Shown here one piece after another: positions 44,589 through 58,317 of a stretch of DNA of 64,000 bases. The stretch lies in the NCBI GenBank assembly GCA_004297935.1, contig SCRE01000010.1, positions 310,001 through 374,000 of the forward strand, in the 5' to 3' direction. The translations under genes and the position numbers were made by a program. The notes beneath the pieces were generated by a model that was not told where the DNA came from, did not search any database, and saw only the letters and a program-made list of their open reading frames with translations. Source of the stretch: Microbacteriaceae bacterium (GTDB taxonomy: Bacteria; Actinomycetota; Actinomycetes; Actinomycetales; Microbacteriaceae). How positions within the stretch are numbered: position 1 is the first letter of the stretch; each line of letters begins with the position of its first letter.

Positions 44589-45176
44589 ATGAACAAGCTC
44601 ACCAAAGGCGCGATCGCCGGCGCAGCAGGCATCGCCCTTCTCCTCGGCGGCGCCGGATCGTTCGCCCTCTGGAACGGCAGCGCATCCGCATCGGCCGGCC
44701 AGATCCAGTCAGGAACCCTCTCCGTCGCCAAGACCAACAACCTCGACGGCAGCTGGCAGAACACACCCAACGGCAGCACCACCCCGGCCACCGTGACCAT
44801 CAGCAGTTTCAAGGCGGTTCCCGGTGACACGCTGACGTTCACGCAGAAGCTCGACGTCACCGCGATCGGCGACAATCTGAACGCCACACTCGCCGTCGAC
44901 CCGACGTCGATCGTCGCCAGCGCGACCAACCCGACGGCAAGCGCCGCGCTGCGAACCGCGCTGCTGACGGGCATGAGCGTCTCCATTCCGAGCCTGCCCA
45001 CCAACATCGTCGCAGGCGGCACGGCGAACACGTTCACCGTCACCAACGCGACCCTCCCCCAGACGGTCACCGTCGTCGTGACGCTGCCGTTCCCGCGCGG
45101 CACCGCTGGTGACAACACGACCCAGGCCGGCTCGGTCGACCTCTCGGGCCTGAGCTTCACCCTCACACAGAACTAG
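44589..45176 (+). CDS. Secreted protein with SipW-type (alternate) signal peptide, TasA/CalY-like
   Basis: A 195-residue protein. The signal region KLTKGAIAGAAGIALLLGG followed by SFALWNGSASASAGQIQSGT is the alternate-type signal seen on substrates of SipW-like peptidases (Ala/Trp motif, then Gly-x-Ile-x-x-Gly-Thr-Leu). The mature part is Thr/Ser/Asn-rich and beta-stranded, with no cysteine, like TasA-type fibre or camelysin proteins. AAAGGA lies 8 bp before the ATG. The cognate SipW-like peptidase is the fourth gene of the same operon (48396-49157). A role as a surface or biofilm fibre subunit is inferred. Confidence 0.82.
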   Translation: MNKLTKGAIAGAAGIALLLGGAGSFALWNGSASASAGQIQSGTLSVAKTNNLDGSWQNTPNGSTTPATVTISSFKAVPGDTLTFTQKLDVTAIGDNLNATLAVDPTSIVASATNPTASAALRTALLTGMSVSIPSLPTNIVAGGTANTFTVTNATLPQTVTVVVTLPFPRGTAGDNTTQAGSVDLSGLSFTLTQN

Positions 45177-45280
45177 TCGGCTCCTGACCGCCGGTGGATG
45201 CCCTGACTGGGACCCGGGCATCCACCAGCGGTCAACCTGGACTGCTCCCGGCGTACCCGCCTTCCCGCTCGACCCTAGCC

Positions 45281-45325
45281 GAGCGCTGCTATCCCGAGCG
45301 CTGCTCTCTCAAGCGCTGCTCTCTC
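45281..45325. repeat. Three tandem 15-bp repeats in the fibre operon spacer
   Basis: Units at 45281, 45296 and 45311 share GCGCTGCT, with small changes at the ends. They lie 40-84 bp upstream of the fibronectin/ricin gene start and are outside its chosen reading frame. Confidence 0.65.
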
Positions 45326-45364
45326 AAGCACAGTGGCACGTTCTCACGCAGAAAGACAACCCGA

Positions 45365-47659
45365 ATGTCTCCCGCACCCCGTTCGCCCTGGCGACCCCTG
45401 CGCAGTGTGCGCAGCGTGCGCGGCGCTGCACACAACAACGCGTGCACCGCAGGCCACCGCACGCTGGGCCACCGCACGCTGGCCACGGCGCTCGCCGCCG
45501 CGGTGGTTGTGCTGGCCGCAGCGCTCGCACCGTCCGGCAGCAGCCTCGCGGCCTGGAACGGGCGGGCGATGGTCGATGCAGGAATGATCACCGCGGGAAC
45601 CCTCACCGACACCGAAGCCGTCTCTGCGCCGCTGACCTCCACGTACGACAGCGGCAACACCACGACCACCGGCAGCGTACTTGTCAGCAACACCGGTGAC
45701 GTCGCGGCCAGCTACAGCACCCTCCTCACACTCAGCGCAGGCTCATCCGCGGCACTCGCCGACGCGATCACCGTGGCGGCCTGGCCATCGGCGGCAGCGT
45801 CGAACTGCACCGTGGCGGCTCCCGTGCCCGCCGGCGCCGCCACCGGCACCTGGGCTTCGATCAGCTCCGGCAGCGTGACCTCACCCGTGACCGGCACACT
45901 CGCGGCCGGCGCATCTGTCGCCCTATGCCTGCGCACCGCCATGAACGTGGCCGCCGTGCCGGTCGGCATCTCCAGCGGTGACACGGTCACGCCGATCATC
46001 ACCACGACGCTGACCGTCGGCGGCTGGAGCACCTTCGCTTCCGCGAGCCTCACCCAGACGTTCCGCGACGACATCGCCCCCACGACACCGGGCGGTCTCA
46101 GCTCTTCGAATGTGTCGCCCAGTGCGACGAAGCTGACCTGGACGGCATCGACAGACAACGTCGGCGTCGTCGCATACGACGTGTACCGCAGCGGTACGAC
46201 CACGCCGATCGGCACCACCACCTCGACCAGCTTCACCGACACGACTGTGGCGGCTAACACCACGTACACCTACACGGTGCAAGCACGCGATGCCGCTGGC
46301 AATACGGCTTCCTCAGCAGGCCTGCCGGTCGACCGCACCGCACCGTCCGTTCCGACGCTCACGGCGACGGCGGCCACGCCGACGTCGGTCGCCCTGTCCT
46401 GGTCGGCAGCCACCGACAACGTCGGCGTGACCGGCTACGACCTCTACCGCGACGGAGTGTTCTGGCAGACGGTGTCATCGCTCAGCGCAACCGACACCGT
46501 CGCAGCGGGTTCCACTCACGCGTACACCGTGCGGGCGCGTGACGCTGCCGGCAACACCTCGGCGTCGAGTGCGGCCTCGACCGTGACGACCGTGCCGGTC
46601 ACCCAGACGAACTGGTATCAGGTGACCAACGTCGGCACCGGGCAGTGCATCGACGCGAGCGGCTGGGGCGCCGCGCAGGGAACAGCGCTGACGCACCAGG
46701 CCTGCGACATTCCGGCGACCGGAAATCAGACCTGGCGGTTCACCACCAGCGACAGCAGCTACTTCATCGTCTCTCCCGGCTACGCCGCCGGCACCCTGGT
46801 GTGGGATGTCAACGGTGCCGGTACGGGAGACGGTGTGCAGGTCTTCCTATGGGGATTGAAGAGTTCCGGCATCGCGAACCAGCAGTGGCAACTCGTGCCG
46901 GCGGGCAACGGACAATTCCAGATCGTCTCCCGCAACAGCGGCCTGTGCCTCGACGCCGGCGGCTATGCGAACGGCACCGCGTCCAACTCGAACACGATGC
47001 GACAGCTGACCTGCGTCACGGGCAACACGAACCAGCTCTTCACCTTCACCGCGGCGAGCGCAGGGACCGGCGGGATGCCGCCGACCGCACCGGCGACGCT
47101 CACCGCGAGCGGCACGACCAGCAGTGCCACCACCCTGACCTGGACCGCGGCGACCGACGATGTCGCCGTCACGGGATACCAGATCTATCGATCGGATTCG
47201 AGTGCGCCCATCGGCACGGTGACCGGCTCGACCCTGACCTTCACCGACTCGACGCTGACGGCGGACACGACGTACACGTACTCCGTCGTCGCGCTGGATG
47301 CGGCGGGCAATGTCTCGCCGCGCTCGGTCAGCGTGACTGTGACAACCGCATCGGTGCTGATGTGCACCCAGCAGGACGCCAGCAACGCCGTCGTCGCGTG
47401 GACGAACGCCCCTGGTGCCCCGACGTCGACGATGTACGACGTGCTCGTGAACGGCGTGGTCGTCTCCACCGTCGATTACTACAACACGGGTGGTTTCGAC
47501 ATCACGTCCAAGATCCTCAGCAAGGCGGGCATCAGCCAACCAGCCTCCGGCATCCCCGTCATCGTGCGCGTGCAAGGTCAGAGCACGCCGCTATTCAGCA
47601 GAGCGATCGGCGCGCAAGCACTCTCGAAGAACAAAGTGGTGCCGTTATGCCAAGGTTGA
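45365..47659 (+). CDS. Large secreted protein with SipW-type signal, three fibronectin III domains and a ricin-type lectin domain
   Basis: A 764-residue protein. After a basic start, a hydrophobic stretch ends ...SLAAWNGRAMVDAGMITAGT, the same SipW-type motif as the preceding gene, followed by a TasA-like beta domain. Fibronectin III modules lie at about 240-322, 325-411 and 575-662 (each with ATDNVGV or ATDDVAV and YTYTVQARDAAGN-like ends). Between the second and third is a ricin B-type trefoil with repeats NQTWRF, NQQWQL and NQLFTF, implying carbohydrate binding. The ATG at 45365 is chosen; a frame to 45194 adds only low-complexity sequence. Probably the adhesive or cross-linking partner of the fibre protein. 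Confidence 0.85.
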   Translation: MSPAPRSPWRPLRSVRSVRGAAHNNACTAGHRTLGHRTLATALAAAVVVLAAALAPSGSSLAAWNGRAMVDAGMITAGTLTDTEAVSAPLTSTYDSGNTTTTGSVLVSNTGDVAASYSTLLTLSAGSSAALADAITVAAWPSAAASNCTVAAPVPAGAATGTWASISSGSVTSPVTGTLAAGASVALCLRTAMNVAAVPVGISSGDTVTPIITTTLTVGGWSTFASASLTQTFRDDIAPTTPGGLSSSNVSPSATKLTWTASTDNVGVVAYDVYRSGTTTPIGTTTSTSFTDTTVAANTTYTYTVQARDAAGNTASSAGLPVDRTAPSVPTLTATAATPTSVALSWSAATDNVGVTGYDLYRDGVFWQTVSSLSATDTVAAGSTHAYTVRARDAAGNTSASSAASTVTTVPVTQTNWYQVTNVGTGQCIDASGWGAAQGTALTHQACDIPATGNQTWRFTTSDSSYFIVSPGYAAGTLVWDVNGAGTGDGVQVFLWGLKSSGIANQQWQLVPAGNGQFQIVSRNSGLCLDAGGYANGTASNSNTMRQLTCVTGNTNQLFTFTAASAGTGGMPPTAPATLTASGTTSSATTLTWTAATDDVAVTGYQIYRSDSSAPIGTVTGSTLTFTDSTLTADTTYTYSVVALDAAGNVSPRSVSVTVTTASVLMCTQQDASNAVVAWTNAPGAPTSTMYDVLVNGVVVSTVDYYNTGGFDITSKILSKAGISQPASGIPVIVRVQGQSTPLFSRAIGAQALSKNKVVPLCQG

Positions 47660-48399
47660 TGACCGTTTCGCGGCTGGCCGCTTTCGGAGTTGCCCTTGCC
47701 GGGGTCGTGATGCTCACCGGGGCGCCGCTACCGGCTGCCGCGACGACAGTTGCACACTCCGACAACGGCATCGTGGTGAGCGCTGACGGCACCCACTTCG
47801 CCGGAGCACTGGCGACACCGCTGCTGGATCCTACCCACGTGATCATCGCAGGCGGCAGTGAGTCGGCATCCCTCTATATCCGCAACGACTCGACACAGCC
47901 GACGGTGATCACGTTGCACGCGATGAAGGTCTCCTACACGTCGATGCAGCTGGCGCGCTTGCTGCAGGTTTCGGCCTCGGCCGATGGCGGGGTCGACGGT
48001 GCCCCCGTGCGGCTCAGCGACGGCGAATGTCTCCCGCTGATCTCCGCGATCTCTCTTCCCGCCGGCATCACAACACATGTCATGCTCACCCTGGTGATGT
48101 CGGCGGGAGCCTCCGGTGCAGAAGGGCAGCACGGCTGGGCTGCATTCAATGTCATCGTCTCCGCCCGCGACCCGGCCGCCCCTGCGATCCCCGGTGCGAC
48201 GTGCACGGCCGGATTACAGCTGACCGCCGTGTCCGACCCGCGCTCCCCGACCGATTGGTCGGAACGCGGCGGCCTGGCCGACACCGGTTCCGAGCTGCTG
48301 GTTCCATTGGCGGCGGCGGCCGCACTCGCAGGAGTCGGCATCGCGCTCCTGGCGGCCGCGCGACGCCGGCGGCGGGATCACGACGAGCACCGGTCGTGA
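47647..48399 (+). CDS. Secreted LAxTG sortase substrate of the fibre operon
   Basis: A 250-residue protein. The signal peptide has VSRLAAFGVALAGVVMLTGA and ends AAATTVAH. A DUF916-like beta-sandwich region follows (SESASLYIRNDSTQPTVITL, ITTHVMLTLVMSAGA), with two cysteines (GECLPL and GATCTAG). The C-terminus carries the class E sorting signal RGGLADTGSELLVPL, a hydrophobic stretch and ARRRRRDHDEHRS. Its start overlaps the upstream gene by 13 bp, and its stop overlaps the peptidase GTG (GTGA). It could anchor the fibre to peptidoglycan (inference). Same sorting motif as the small protein at 17574-17861. Confidence 0.84.
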   Translation: MPRLMTVSRLAAFGVALAGVVMLTGAPLPAAATTVAHSDNGIVVSADGTHFAGALATPLLDPTHVIIAGGSESASLYIRNDSTQPTVITLHAMKVSYTSMQLARLLQVSASADGGVDGAPVRLSDGECLPLISAISLPAGITTHVMLTLVMSAGASGAEGQHGWAAFNVIVSARDPAAPAIPGATCTAGLQLTAVSDPRSPTDWSERGGLADTGSELLVPLAAAAALAGVGIALLAAARRRRRDHDEHRS

Positions 48400-49157
48400 G
48401 CGCGATGCCACGCCCGACACGAGTCGCTGCCGACACGTCCATCCTGCGCGACGCGGTTATGATGCGCAACATGGGCACCGAACGCATCCCGAGCAATGCG
48501 GCGAGCCCCGACCGGTCCTCGGTCGACGGTGTGCCGGCGCGCGCCGAGCCTGGGCCTGAGCGCGCCGAGCCTGGGCCTGTGCGCGCTGTGCCTGGGCATC
48601 GTGCCGTCTTCCGTGCGATCGGCACCGGTTTGAGCGCCGGCCTCTTCGCCCTCGTGCTACTGCTGGCCGCGCTGCTCATCGTCGTGCCGTGGGTCGCGCA
48701 TGCCACTCCGCTGACGATCCTGACCAGTTCGATGGAACCGAAACTGCCACCGGGCACGCTCATCGTCGTCAAGCCCAGGCCGATCGCGAACATCCGGATC
48801 GGGGACGTCGTGACCTACCAGATCGCGCCGGGCAAGCCCGCCGTCGTGTCGCACCGGGTGATCGGCATCTCCACTTCCAGCGATGGGAAACGGACGTTCA
48901 TCACCAAGGGCGACAACAATGCGGCAGCCGACCCCGTCGTCGTGCCCGCCCAGGTCAAAGGCGTGGTCTGGTACAGCGTCCCCTGGGTCGGCTACATCAA
49001 CAACACCCTCAACGGTTCGAACCGCTCCTGGCTGATACCGCTGATTGCGATCGCCCTGATCGGTTACGCCGCGTTCATGATCGCCGCGGGTTCGCTGGAG
49101 CGTGCACGGCGCGGTGACTCCCACTGTCACGCGCCCGAACGTCAGTCTCGCGCCTGA
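48396..49157 (+). CDS. SipW-like type I signal peptidase
   Basis: About 253 residues. A Pro/Glu-rich start precedes the membrane helix SAGLFALVLLLAALLIVVPW. The catalytic serine is in TILTSSMEPKLPPGTLIVV. The second catalytic position is His in VVSHRVIGIS rather than Lys, and FITKGDNNAAAD supplies the Asp region. These are the marks of the ER/archaeal/SipW class. A second helix (WLIPLIAIALIGYAAFMIAA) lies at the C-terminus. The GTG at 48396 is coupled to the upstream stop; ATG 48405 is an alternative. It is expected to process the two SipW-type substrates encoded upstream. Confidence 0.88.
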   Translation: MSAMPRPTRVAADTSILRDAVMMRNMGTERIPSNAASPDRSSVDGVPARAEPGPERAEPGPVRAVPGHRAVFRAIGTGLSAGLFALVLLLAALLIVVPWVAHATPLTILTSSMEPKLPPGTLIVVKPRPIANIRIGDVVTYQIAPGKPAVVSHRVIGISTSSDGKRTFITKGDNNAAADPVVVPAQVKGVVWYSVPWVGYINNTLNGSNRSWLIPLIAIALIGYAAFMIAAGSLERARRGDSHCHAPERQSRA

Positions 49158-49225
49158 TTTCCGGACGCGTCAGCGACGAACGGGCGCGGGACAAGAGGGC
49201 GAGCGCCCGTCGAAGCCGTGGCGCG

Positions 49226-50185
49226 TCAGCCGAAACTGATGCTGCGCGCGCGACGCGTGCGCGGCAACCCGGCCTCCAACAGAATGCTGCGCAGAACGAG
49301 ACGATCGTACGCTTCGTTCCAGTCCCAGTGCGCCGGAGTCCAGTGCACCGCCCGGATAGCGTCGTCGCGGCGCTTTTCTCGCTTGACCAAGTCCATCGGC
49401 GACAGGCCGTTCCGATAGCGTGGATCCACATACTTGCCCCAGCCATCCGCCTCACCCGCCACCTTGTACTCCGGCCAGGCGAAATCGAGGAACGCGCGTT
49501 GGCGGATGCGTGGCAGCCACAGCTCATGCTGCTGCGCGGGTTGTGGAAAACCTAGTTCGTCGATGGCCACACGGCTCAGCGTTTCCAGCGGTGTTTCAGC
49601 GAGCTCAGTGGCGTAGGTCAGCACGGCGCGCACGCGTACGCTGCGCGGAAACGGCAGGAGCGACTCGTAACAAGCCCACAACTCGTCGAGCGTGACCAGT
49701 GGTGCGAACCGCCCGAACCGGTCGGTACGGATCGCATTCTCGACGATCGCGAGTCCCGAGATGAACGCGGTGTGTCGGCAGGCCTGCACGACCGACTGCG
49801 GGATCGAGGTCATGAGCTGGCCATCGACCTCCACGATCTCCTCACGCCCGCGGCGAACCAATTCAACGACACCGCGGCGCCTGCGACCGGATGTGCCGGC
49901 CGCGAGCAGGTAGACAACGTCCGGAACCTTGCCGAGCAGGGGCAAGCCAAGCAGAGTGGTGGCGGAAACGCTGGTAACCACCGGAGCGCGCCTCGTGGCC
50001 AACACGGCCTCGACCTGAGTGCGATAGAGCGAATCCCGCTTCACATCCGTTCCGGATAGCTCCCCCGGACGCCCATAGACCCCGTGGCGCACGCGCGACA
50101 GCTCCCCGGCGGCGTGCGCACGGTAGATGTCGCTTCGTCGGCCGGCGGCGACCGCATCGCGAGTGAGGATCAGCGGGTGCGCCAT
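49226..50185 (-). CDS. AbiEi-like / DUF559-type nuclease-fold protein
   Basis: A 319-residue protein. The N-terminus (LTRDAVAAGRRSDIYRAHAA, then GELSRVRHGVYG) is an AbiEi-type winged helix. The C-terminus has a PD-(D/E)xK-like set: FLDFAWPEYKVAGEADGWGK and, later, KREKRRDDAIRAVHW. It is related in plan to the gene at 26997-27851, but the nuclease part is of the DFxWPE...ExDG variety. No toxin gene accompanies it. The ATG at 50185 (MAHPLILT) is preferred; a frame to 50263 is unsupported. Function unknown. Confidence 0.72.
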   Translation of the reverse strand: MAHPLILTRDAVAAGRRSDIYRAHAAGELSRVRHGVYGRPGELSGTDVKRDSLYRTQVEAVLATRRAPVVTSVSATTLLGLPLLGKVPDVVYLLAAGTSGRRRRGVVELVRRGREEIVEVDGQLMTSIPQSVVQACRHTAFISGLAIVENAIRTDRFGRFAPLVTLDELWACYESLLPFPRSVRVRAVLTYATELAETPLETLSRVAIDELGFPQPAQQHELWLPRIRQRAFLDFAWPEYKVAGEADGWGKYVDPRYRNGLSPMDLVKREKRRDDAIRAVHWTPAHWDWNEAYDRLVLRSILLEAGLPRTRRARSISFG

Positions 50186-50512
50186 GCCAAGAAGTATGCG
50201 AGCACGGCGTTCGAACGAATCCGGCATGACGATCGATCCGGGGAAAGCGCGCCCCCGGCACACGTGTGAGGGAAGAGATGATGAGCCGCGGCAGCCCAGG
50301 CATGCGCTCCGCCCCGCGCCCGGTCATACGATGCGCGCCCGAAAATCGGGCGCTTCACCGACGATTGGGCGCGGGCGGGGTGGAGGCAGACACCGGGGCG
50401 ACGCCCAGGGCCACCGAGCCGGCGGAAGACACGGGAGGCCCCACCTTCCGGCGGGGCCTCCCTGGGGGCGAAACGCGATCAACCGACCAGCGTGATCCAC
50501 AGACCGAACGGA
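50186..50512. other. Spacer between rpoC and the AbiEi-like gene
   Basis: The 327-bp gap contains the rpoC terminator hairpin at 50433-50462 and, nearer 50186, the presumed promoter of the minus-strand AbiEi-like gene. No gene or repeat was recognised in the remainder. Confidence 0.55.
50433..50462 (-). terminator. Terminator-like hairpin after rpoC
   Basis: GGGAGGCCCC at 50433-50442 pairs perfectly with GGGGCCTCCC at 50453-50462, with a 10-base loop whose centre can pair further. It lies about 50 bp after the rpoC stop. There is no long U-tract. Confidence 0.75.
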
Positions 50513-54424
<3,912 letters not shown>

Positions 54425-54494
54425 TTTTTCTCCTATTTGGAAGGTTCGTCAGTAGAAGGGGTCCGGCCCCGCTTAGCTTTCGCAGAGCTCGACG

Positions 54495-57400
54495 TCAGAT
54501 CTCATCGATCGTCGAGGACTCGAAGCGGGAGGAAATGTTGATGCCGAGCTCCTCTGCAGCACGGAATGCTTCATCATCCGTGTCGCGCAGGCTGACCGCC
54601 GTGCCGTCCGCCGAGAGCACCTCGACGTTCAAGCAGAGCGACTGCATTTCCTTGATGAGAACCTTGAAGGACTCCGGGATGCCCGGTTCCTGGATGTTCT
54701 CACCCTTGACGATGGCCTCATACACCTTGACGCGGCCGAGAATGTCATCCGACTTGATGGTCAGGAGTTCCTGCAGCGCGTACGCGGCACCGTAGGCCTC
54801 GAGTGCCCACACCTCCATCTCACCGAACCGCTGACCGCCGAACTGTGCCTTGCCGCCGAGCGGCTGCTGCGTGATCATCGAGTACGGGCCGGTCGAACGG
54901 GCATGGATCTTGTCGTCGACCAGGTGGTGCAGCTTGAGGATGTACATGTAGCCGACCGAGATGGGCTCGGGGTACGGCTCGCCGCTGCGGCCGTCGAAGA
55001 GTTGCGTCTTGCCGGTGGCGCCGATCAGGCGCTCGCCGTCACGCGTCAGGTTCGTCGAGTCGAGCAGGCCTGCGATCTCCTCCTCGGATGCGCCGTCGAA
55101 CACGGGCGTCGCAACCTTCGTTCCCGGGGCGGAACTGTGCGCATCCGCCGGAAGCGACTTGGCCCACGCCGGCTTGCCCTCGACCTCCCAACCCTGCTTG
55201 GCAGCCCAGCCCAAGTGGATCTCCAGCACCTGGCCGAAGTTCATTCGGCCCGGAACGCCGAGCGGGTTCAGGATCACGTCGACCGGGGTGCCGTCCGCGA
55301 GGAACGGCATGTCCTCCACAGGCAGGATGCGCGAGATGACACCCTTGTTGCCGTGGCGGCCGGCGAGCTTGTCGCCCGCGGTGATCTTGCGCTTCTGGGC
55401 GATGTAGACGACAACGCGCTGGTTGACGCCGGAGCCGAGCTCGTCGTCGCCGTCCTGTGCGTCGAACACCTTGACGCCGATGATCGTTCCCTCTTCACCG
55501 TGCGGCACCTTGAGGGACGTGTCGCGAACCTCGCGGCTCTTCTCGTTGAAGATAGCGCGCAGCAGGCGCTCCTCGGCGCTCAGCTCGGTCTCGCCCTTCG
55601 GGGTGACCTTGCCGACCAGGATGTCGCCGGGGTTGACCTCGGCACCGATCCGGATGATGCCGCGCTCGTCGAGGTCGGCCAACAGGTCCGGGCTGACGTT
55701 CGGCAGGTCGCGGGTGATCTCTTCCTTGCCCAGCTTCGTGTCGCGGGCGTCGACCTCGTACTCCTCGATGTGGATCGAGGAGAGCGTGTCGTCCTTGACC
55801 AGGTTCTGGCTGAGGATGATCGCGTCTTCGTAGTTGTAACCTTCCCACGGCATGAACGCCACAAGCAGGTTCTTGCCCAGCGCGAGCTCGCCGTTCTCGG
55901 TGGCAGGGCCATCCGCGATGACCTCGCCGGCCTCGATGCGGTCGCCCTCGTTCACGATCACACGGTGGTTGTAGCTGGTGCCCTGGTTGGAGCGGTCGAA
56001 CTTGCGCAGGTAGTAGGTCTGCGTGCCGCCTTCGTCGAGAAGGATGGTGACAGCATCCGCCGAGACCTCGGAGACCACACCCGGCTTGTCATTGATCAGA
56101 ACGTCACCGGCGTCGATGGCTGCGTAGCCCTCCATGCCGGTGCCGACCAGCGGCGACTCGCTGCGCACCAGCGGAACGGCCTGACGCTGCATGTTCGCAC
56201 CCATCAGGGCCCGGTTCGCGTCGTCGTGCTCGAGGAACGGGATGAGCGAGGTCGCGACAGACACCATCTGGCGAGGGGAGACATCCATGTAGCCGATCTG
56301 GTCGGCGGGGATCAAGTCGACCTCGCCGCCCTTCTCGCGGGCGAGGACGCGCTCCTCGGCGAAGCGGCTGTCCTTCGTCAGCGGTGCATTGGCCTGCGCG
56401 ACGATGAAGTCGTCCTCTTCGGAGGCGGTCAGATAGTCGATCTGCTCGGTGACGATGCCGTCTACGACGCGGCGGTACGGCGTCTCGATGAAGCCGAACG
56501 AGTTGATCCGCGCGAACGACGCGAGCGAACCGATCAGGCCGATGTTCGGGCCTTCCGGGGTCTCGATCGGGCACATGCGACCGTAGTGCGACGGGTGCAC
56601 GTCGCGCACCTCGACGCCGGCACGCTCACGGCTCAAGCCACCGGGGCCGAGGGCGGAGAGGCGGCGTTTGTGGGTCAGGCCCGCGAGCGGGTTGTTCTGG
56701 TCCATGAACTGGGAGAGCTGGCTGGTGCCGAAGAACTCCTTGATCGCGGCGACGACGGGGCGCACGTTGATCAGAGTCTGCGGGGTGATCGCCTCGATGT
56801 CCTGCGTGGTCATGCGCTCGCGAACGACGCGCTCCATGCGGGACAGGCCGGTGCGAACCTGGTTCTGGATCAGCTCGCCGACCGCCCGGATGCGACGGTT
56901 GCCGAAGTGGTCGATGTCGTCGACGTCCAGGCGCAGGTCGATCTTCTTGCCGTCGCGCACACCCTCGATCGTGGTGCGGTTGTCGTGCAGGGCGGCCAGG
57001 TACTTGATCGTCTTGATCACGTCGTCCGTGGAGAGCACGGAGTCGCTGAGCGGTGCATCGATGCCCAGCTTGCGGTTGATCTTGTAACGGCCGACCTTGG
57101 CCAGGTCGTAGCGCTTCGGGTTGAAGTAGAAGTTGTCCAGCAGGGCACGTGCGGCCTCGGCGGCGACCTGCTCGCCCGGGCGCAGCTTGCGGTAGATGTC
57201 CTTGAGCGCCTCTTCCTTGGTGAGGATGGTGTCCTTCTCCAGGGTGAGGGCGATCGACTCGTAGCCGGCGAACTCGTCGAGGATCTGCTCGCTGCTCAGA
57301 CCGAGCGCCTTGAGGAAGACGGTGACGGACTGCTTGCGCTTGCGGTCGATGCGCACGCCGACCTGGTCGCGCTTGTCGATCTCGAACTCGAGCCAGGCAC

Positions 57401-57989
57401 CGCGACTCGGGATGATGCGCGCAGAGTAGATGTCCTTGTCGGAGGTCTTCTCCGGGGTGCGCTCGAAGTACACGCCGGGGCTGCGGACCAGCTGCGAGAC
57501 GACGACACGCTCGGTGCCGTTGATCACGAACGTGCCCTTTTCGGTCATCAACGGGAAGTCGCCCATGAAGACCGTCTGAGTCTTGATCTCACCGGTGAGG
57601 TGGTTCATGAACTCGGCCTCGACGTAGAGCGGCGCAGAGTAGGTCTTGCCCTTTTCCTTGCACTCGTCGATCGTGTACTTGCGCTCCTCGAGGAACGGGT
57701 TCGTGAAGGAAAGTTGCATCGTCTCACCGAGGTCCTCGATCGGAGAGATCTCTTCGAAGATCTCCTCGAGGCCGGTGTGACTCGGCAGATCCTGACGGCC
57801 CTGTGCCTCGGCCTCGGCAACACGGGTGTTCCACGCGTCGTTGCCGACAAGCCAGTCGAAGCTCTCGGTCTGCAGTGCAAGCAGATCGGGAACCGTCAGG
57901 GTGTCTGTGATCTTTGCGAACGAGAGACGAGAGTGGTTTCGTCCGTTCTTTGGGTTGGATTTGGTGGATGCGTTGCGCGCAGCAGCCAA
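54495..57989 (-). CDS. rpoB: DNA-directed RNA polymerase subunit beta
   Basis: A 1164-residue subunit. The rifampicin region reads [20 protein letters not shown] followed by [13 protein letters not shown]. The positions equivalent to E. coli Asp516, His526 and Ser531 carry the susceptible residues. The conserved C-terminal [19 protein letters not shown] is present. The start is a TTG at 57989 with GGAGG 8 bp ahead. It is the first gene of the rpoBC operon, with a good promoter about 200 bp upstream. Confidence 0.98.
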   Translation of the reverse strand: MAAARNASTKSNPKNGRNHSRLSFAKITDTLTVPDLLALQTESFDWLVGNDAWNTRVAEAEAQGRQDLPSHTGLEEIFEEISPIEDLGETMQLSFTNPFLEERKYTIDECKEKGKTYSAPLYVEAEFMNHLTGEIKTQTVFMGDFPLMTEKGTFVINGTERVVVSQLVRSPGVYFERTPEKTSDKDIYSARIIPSRGAWLEFEIDKRDQVGVRIDRKRKQSVTVFLKALGLSSEQILDEFAGYESIALTLEKDTILTKEEALKDIYRKLRPGEQVAAEAARALLDNFYFNPKRYDLAKVGRYKINRKLGIDAPLSDSVLSTDDVIKTIKYLAALHDNRTTIEGVRDGKKIDLRLDVDDIDHFGNRRIRAVGELIQNQVRTGLSRMERVVRERMTTQDIEAITPQTLINVRPVVAAIKEFFGTSQLSQFMDQNNPLAGLTHKRRLSALGPGGLSRERAGVEVRDVHPSHYGRMCPIETPEGPNIGLIGSLASFARINSFGFIETPYRRVVDGIVTEQIDYLTASEEDDFIVAQANAPLTKDSRFAEERVLAREKGGEVDLIPADQIGYMDVSPRQMVSVATSLIPFLEHDDANRALMGANMQRQAVPLVRSESPLVGTGMEGYAAIDAGDVLINDKPGVVSEVSADAVTILLDEGGTQTYYLRKFDRSNQGTSYNHRVIVNEGDRIEAGEVIADGPATENGELALGKNLLVAFMPWEGYNYEDAIILSQNLVKDDTLSSIHIEEYEVDARDTKLGKEEITRDLPNVSPDLLADLDERGIIRIGAEVNPGDILVGKVTPKGETELSAEERLLRAIFNEKSREVRDTSLKVPHGEEGTIIGVKVFDAQDGDDELGSGVNQRVVVYIAQKRKITAGDKLAGRHGNKGVISRILPVEDMPFLADGTPVDVILNPLGVPGRMNFGQVLEIHLGWAAKQGWEVEGKPAWAKSLPADAHSSAPGTKVATPVFDGASEEEIAGLLDSTNLTRDGERLIGATGKTQLFDGRSGEPYPEPISVGYMYILKLHHLVDDKIHARSTGPYSMITQQPLGGKAQFGGQRFGEMEVWALEAYGAAYALQELLTIKSDDILGRVKVYEAIVKGENIQEPGIPESFKVLIKEMQSLCLNVEVLSADGTAVSLRDTDDEAFRAAEELGINISSRFESSTIDEI

Positions 57990-58184
57990 GGAAATAACCT
58001 CCGTGGGCCCGTGCCGGGCCGCTCAGTTACAGTCGGTTGAAAGGTTGGACGGGACTCCCGCTGAAATGGTGCCGGTATCTGACTGATGTTCTGCGATGAC
58101 CGTTCGGTTGCCGTTGAACACAGCCCAGGCACGCAAAGCCGACCGCAATATGAGGGCATGAGTGTGTGGGGAGCGCAAAAAACA

Positions 58185-58214
58185 ACTATATGACTTCTTG
58201 ACGCGCGGTGTCCA
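58185..58214 (-). promoter_or_regulatory. Predicted rpoB promoter
   Basis: On the minus strand, TGGACA (58209-58214), an 18-bp spacer and TATAGT (58185-58190) give a good housekeeping sigma promoter, leading to rpoB at 57989. Confidence 0.65.
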
Positions 58215-58222
58215 CTTATTTC

Positions 58223-58251
58223 TTGACCTATTTCGAAAACCGCGGTATAAC
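58223..58251 (+). promoter_or_regulatory. Near-consensus plus-strand promoter divergent from rpoB
   Basis: TTGACC (58223-58228), a 17-bp spacer and TATAAC (58246-58251). It is back-to-back with the rpoB promoter, the two -35 elements being 8 bp apart. Downstream on the plus strand there is no credible gene, only the antisense of the response regulator. The transcript would be a non-coding or antisense RNA, if made. Confidence 0.55.
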
Positions 58252-58317
58252 CTCAGCTTTGCCCGTGGCCGGGTCGTTGGGGAGCGCCGCGTGGGACGAG
58301 CAACCGCGGCCGGCACG

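Larger units (their letters stand above)
57990..58317. other. rpoB leader and promoter region
   Basis: A 328-bp gap. From 58185 to 58251 it contains two back-to-back promoters described separately. The roughly 190 nt between the rpoB -10 and its TTG start form an untranslated leader with no recognised motif. The part after 58251 runs into the 3' end of the response-regulator gene. Confidence 0.6.
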
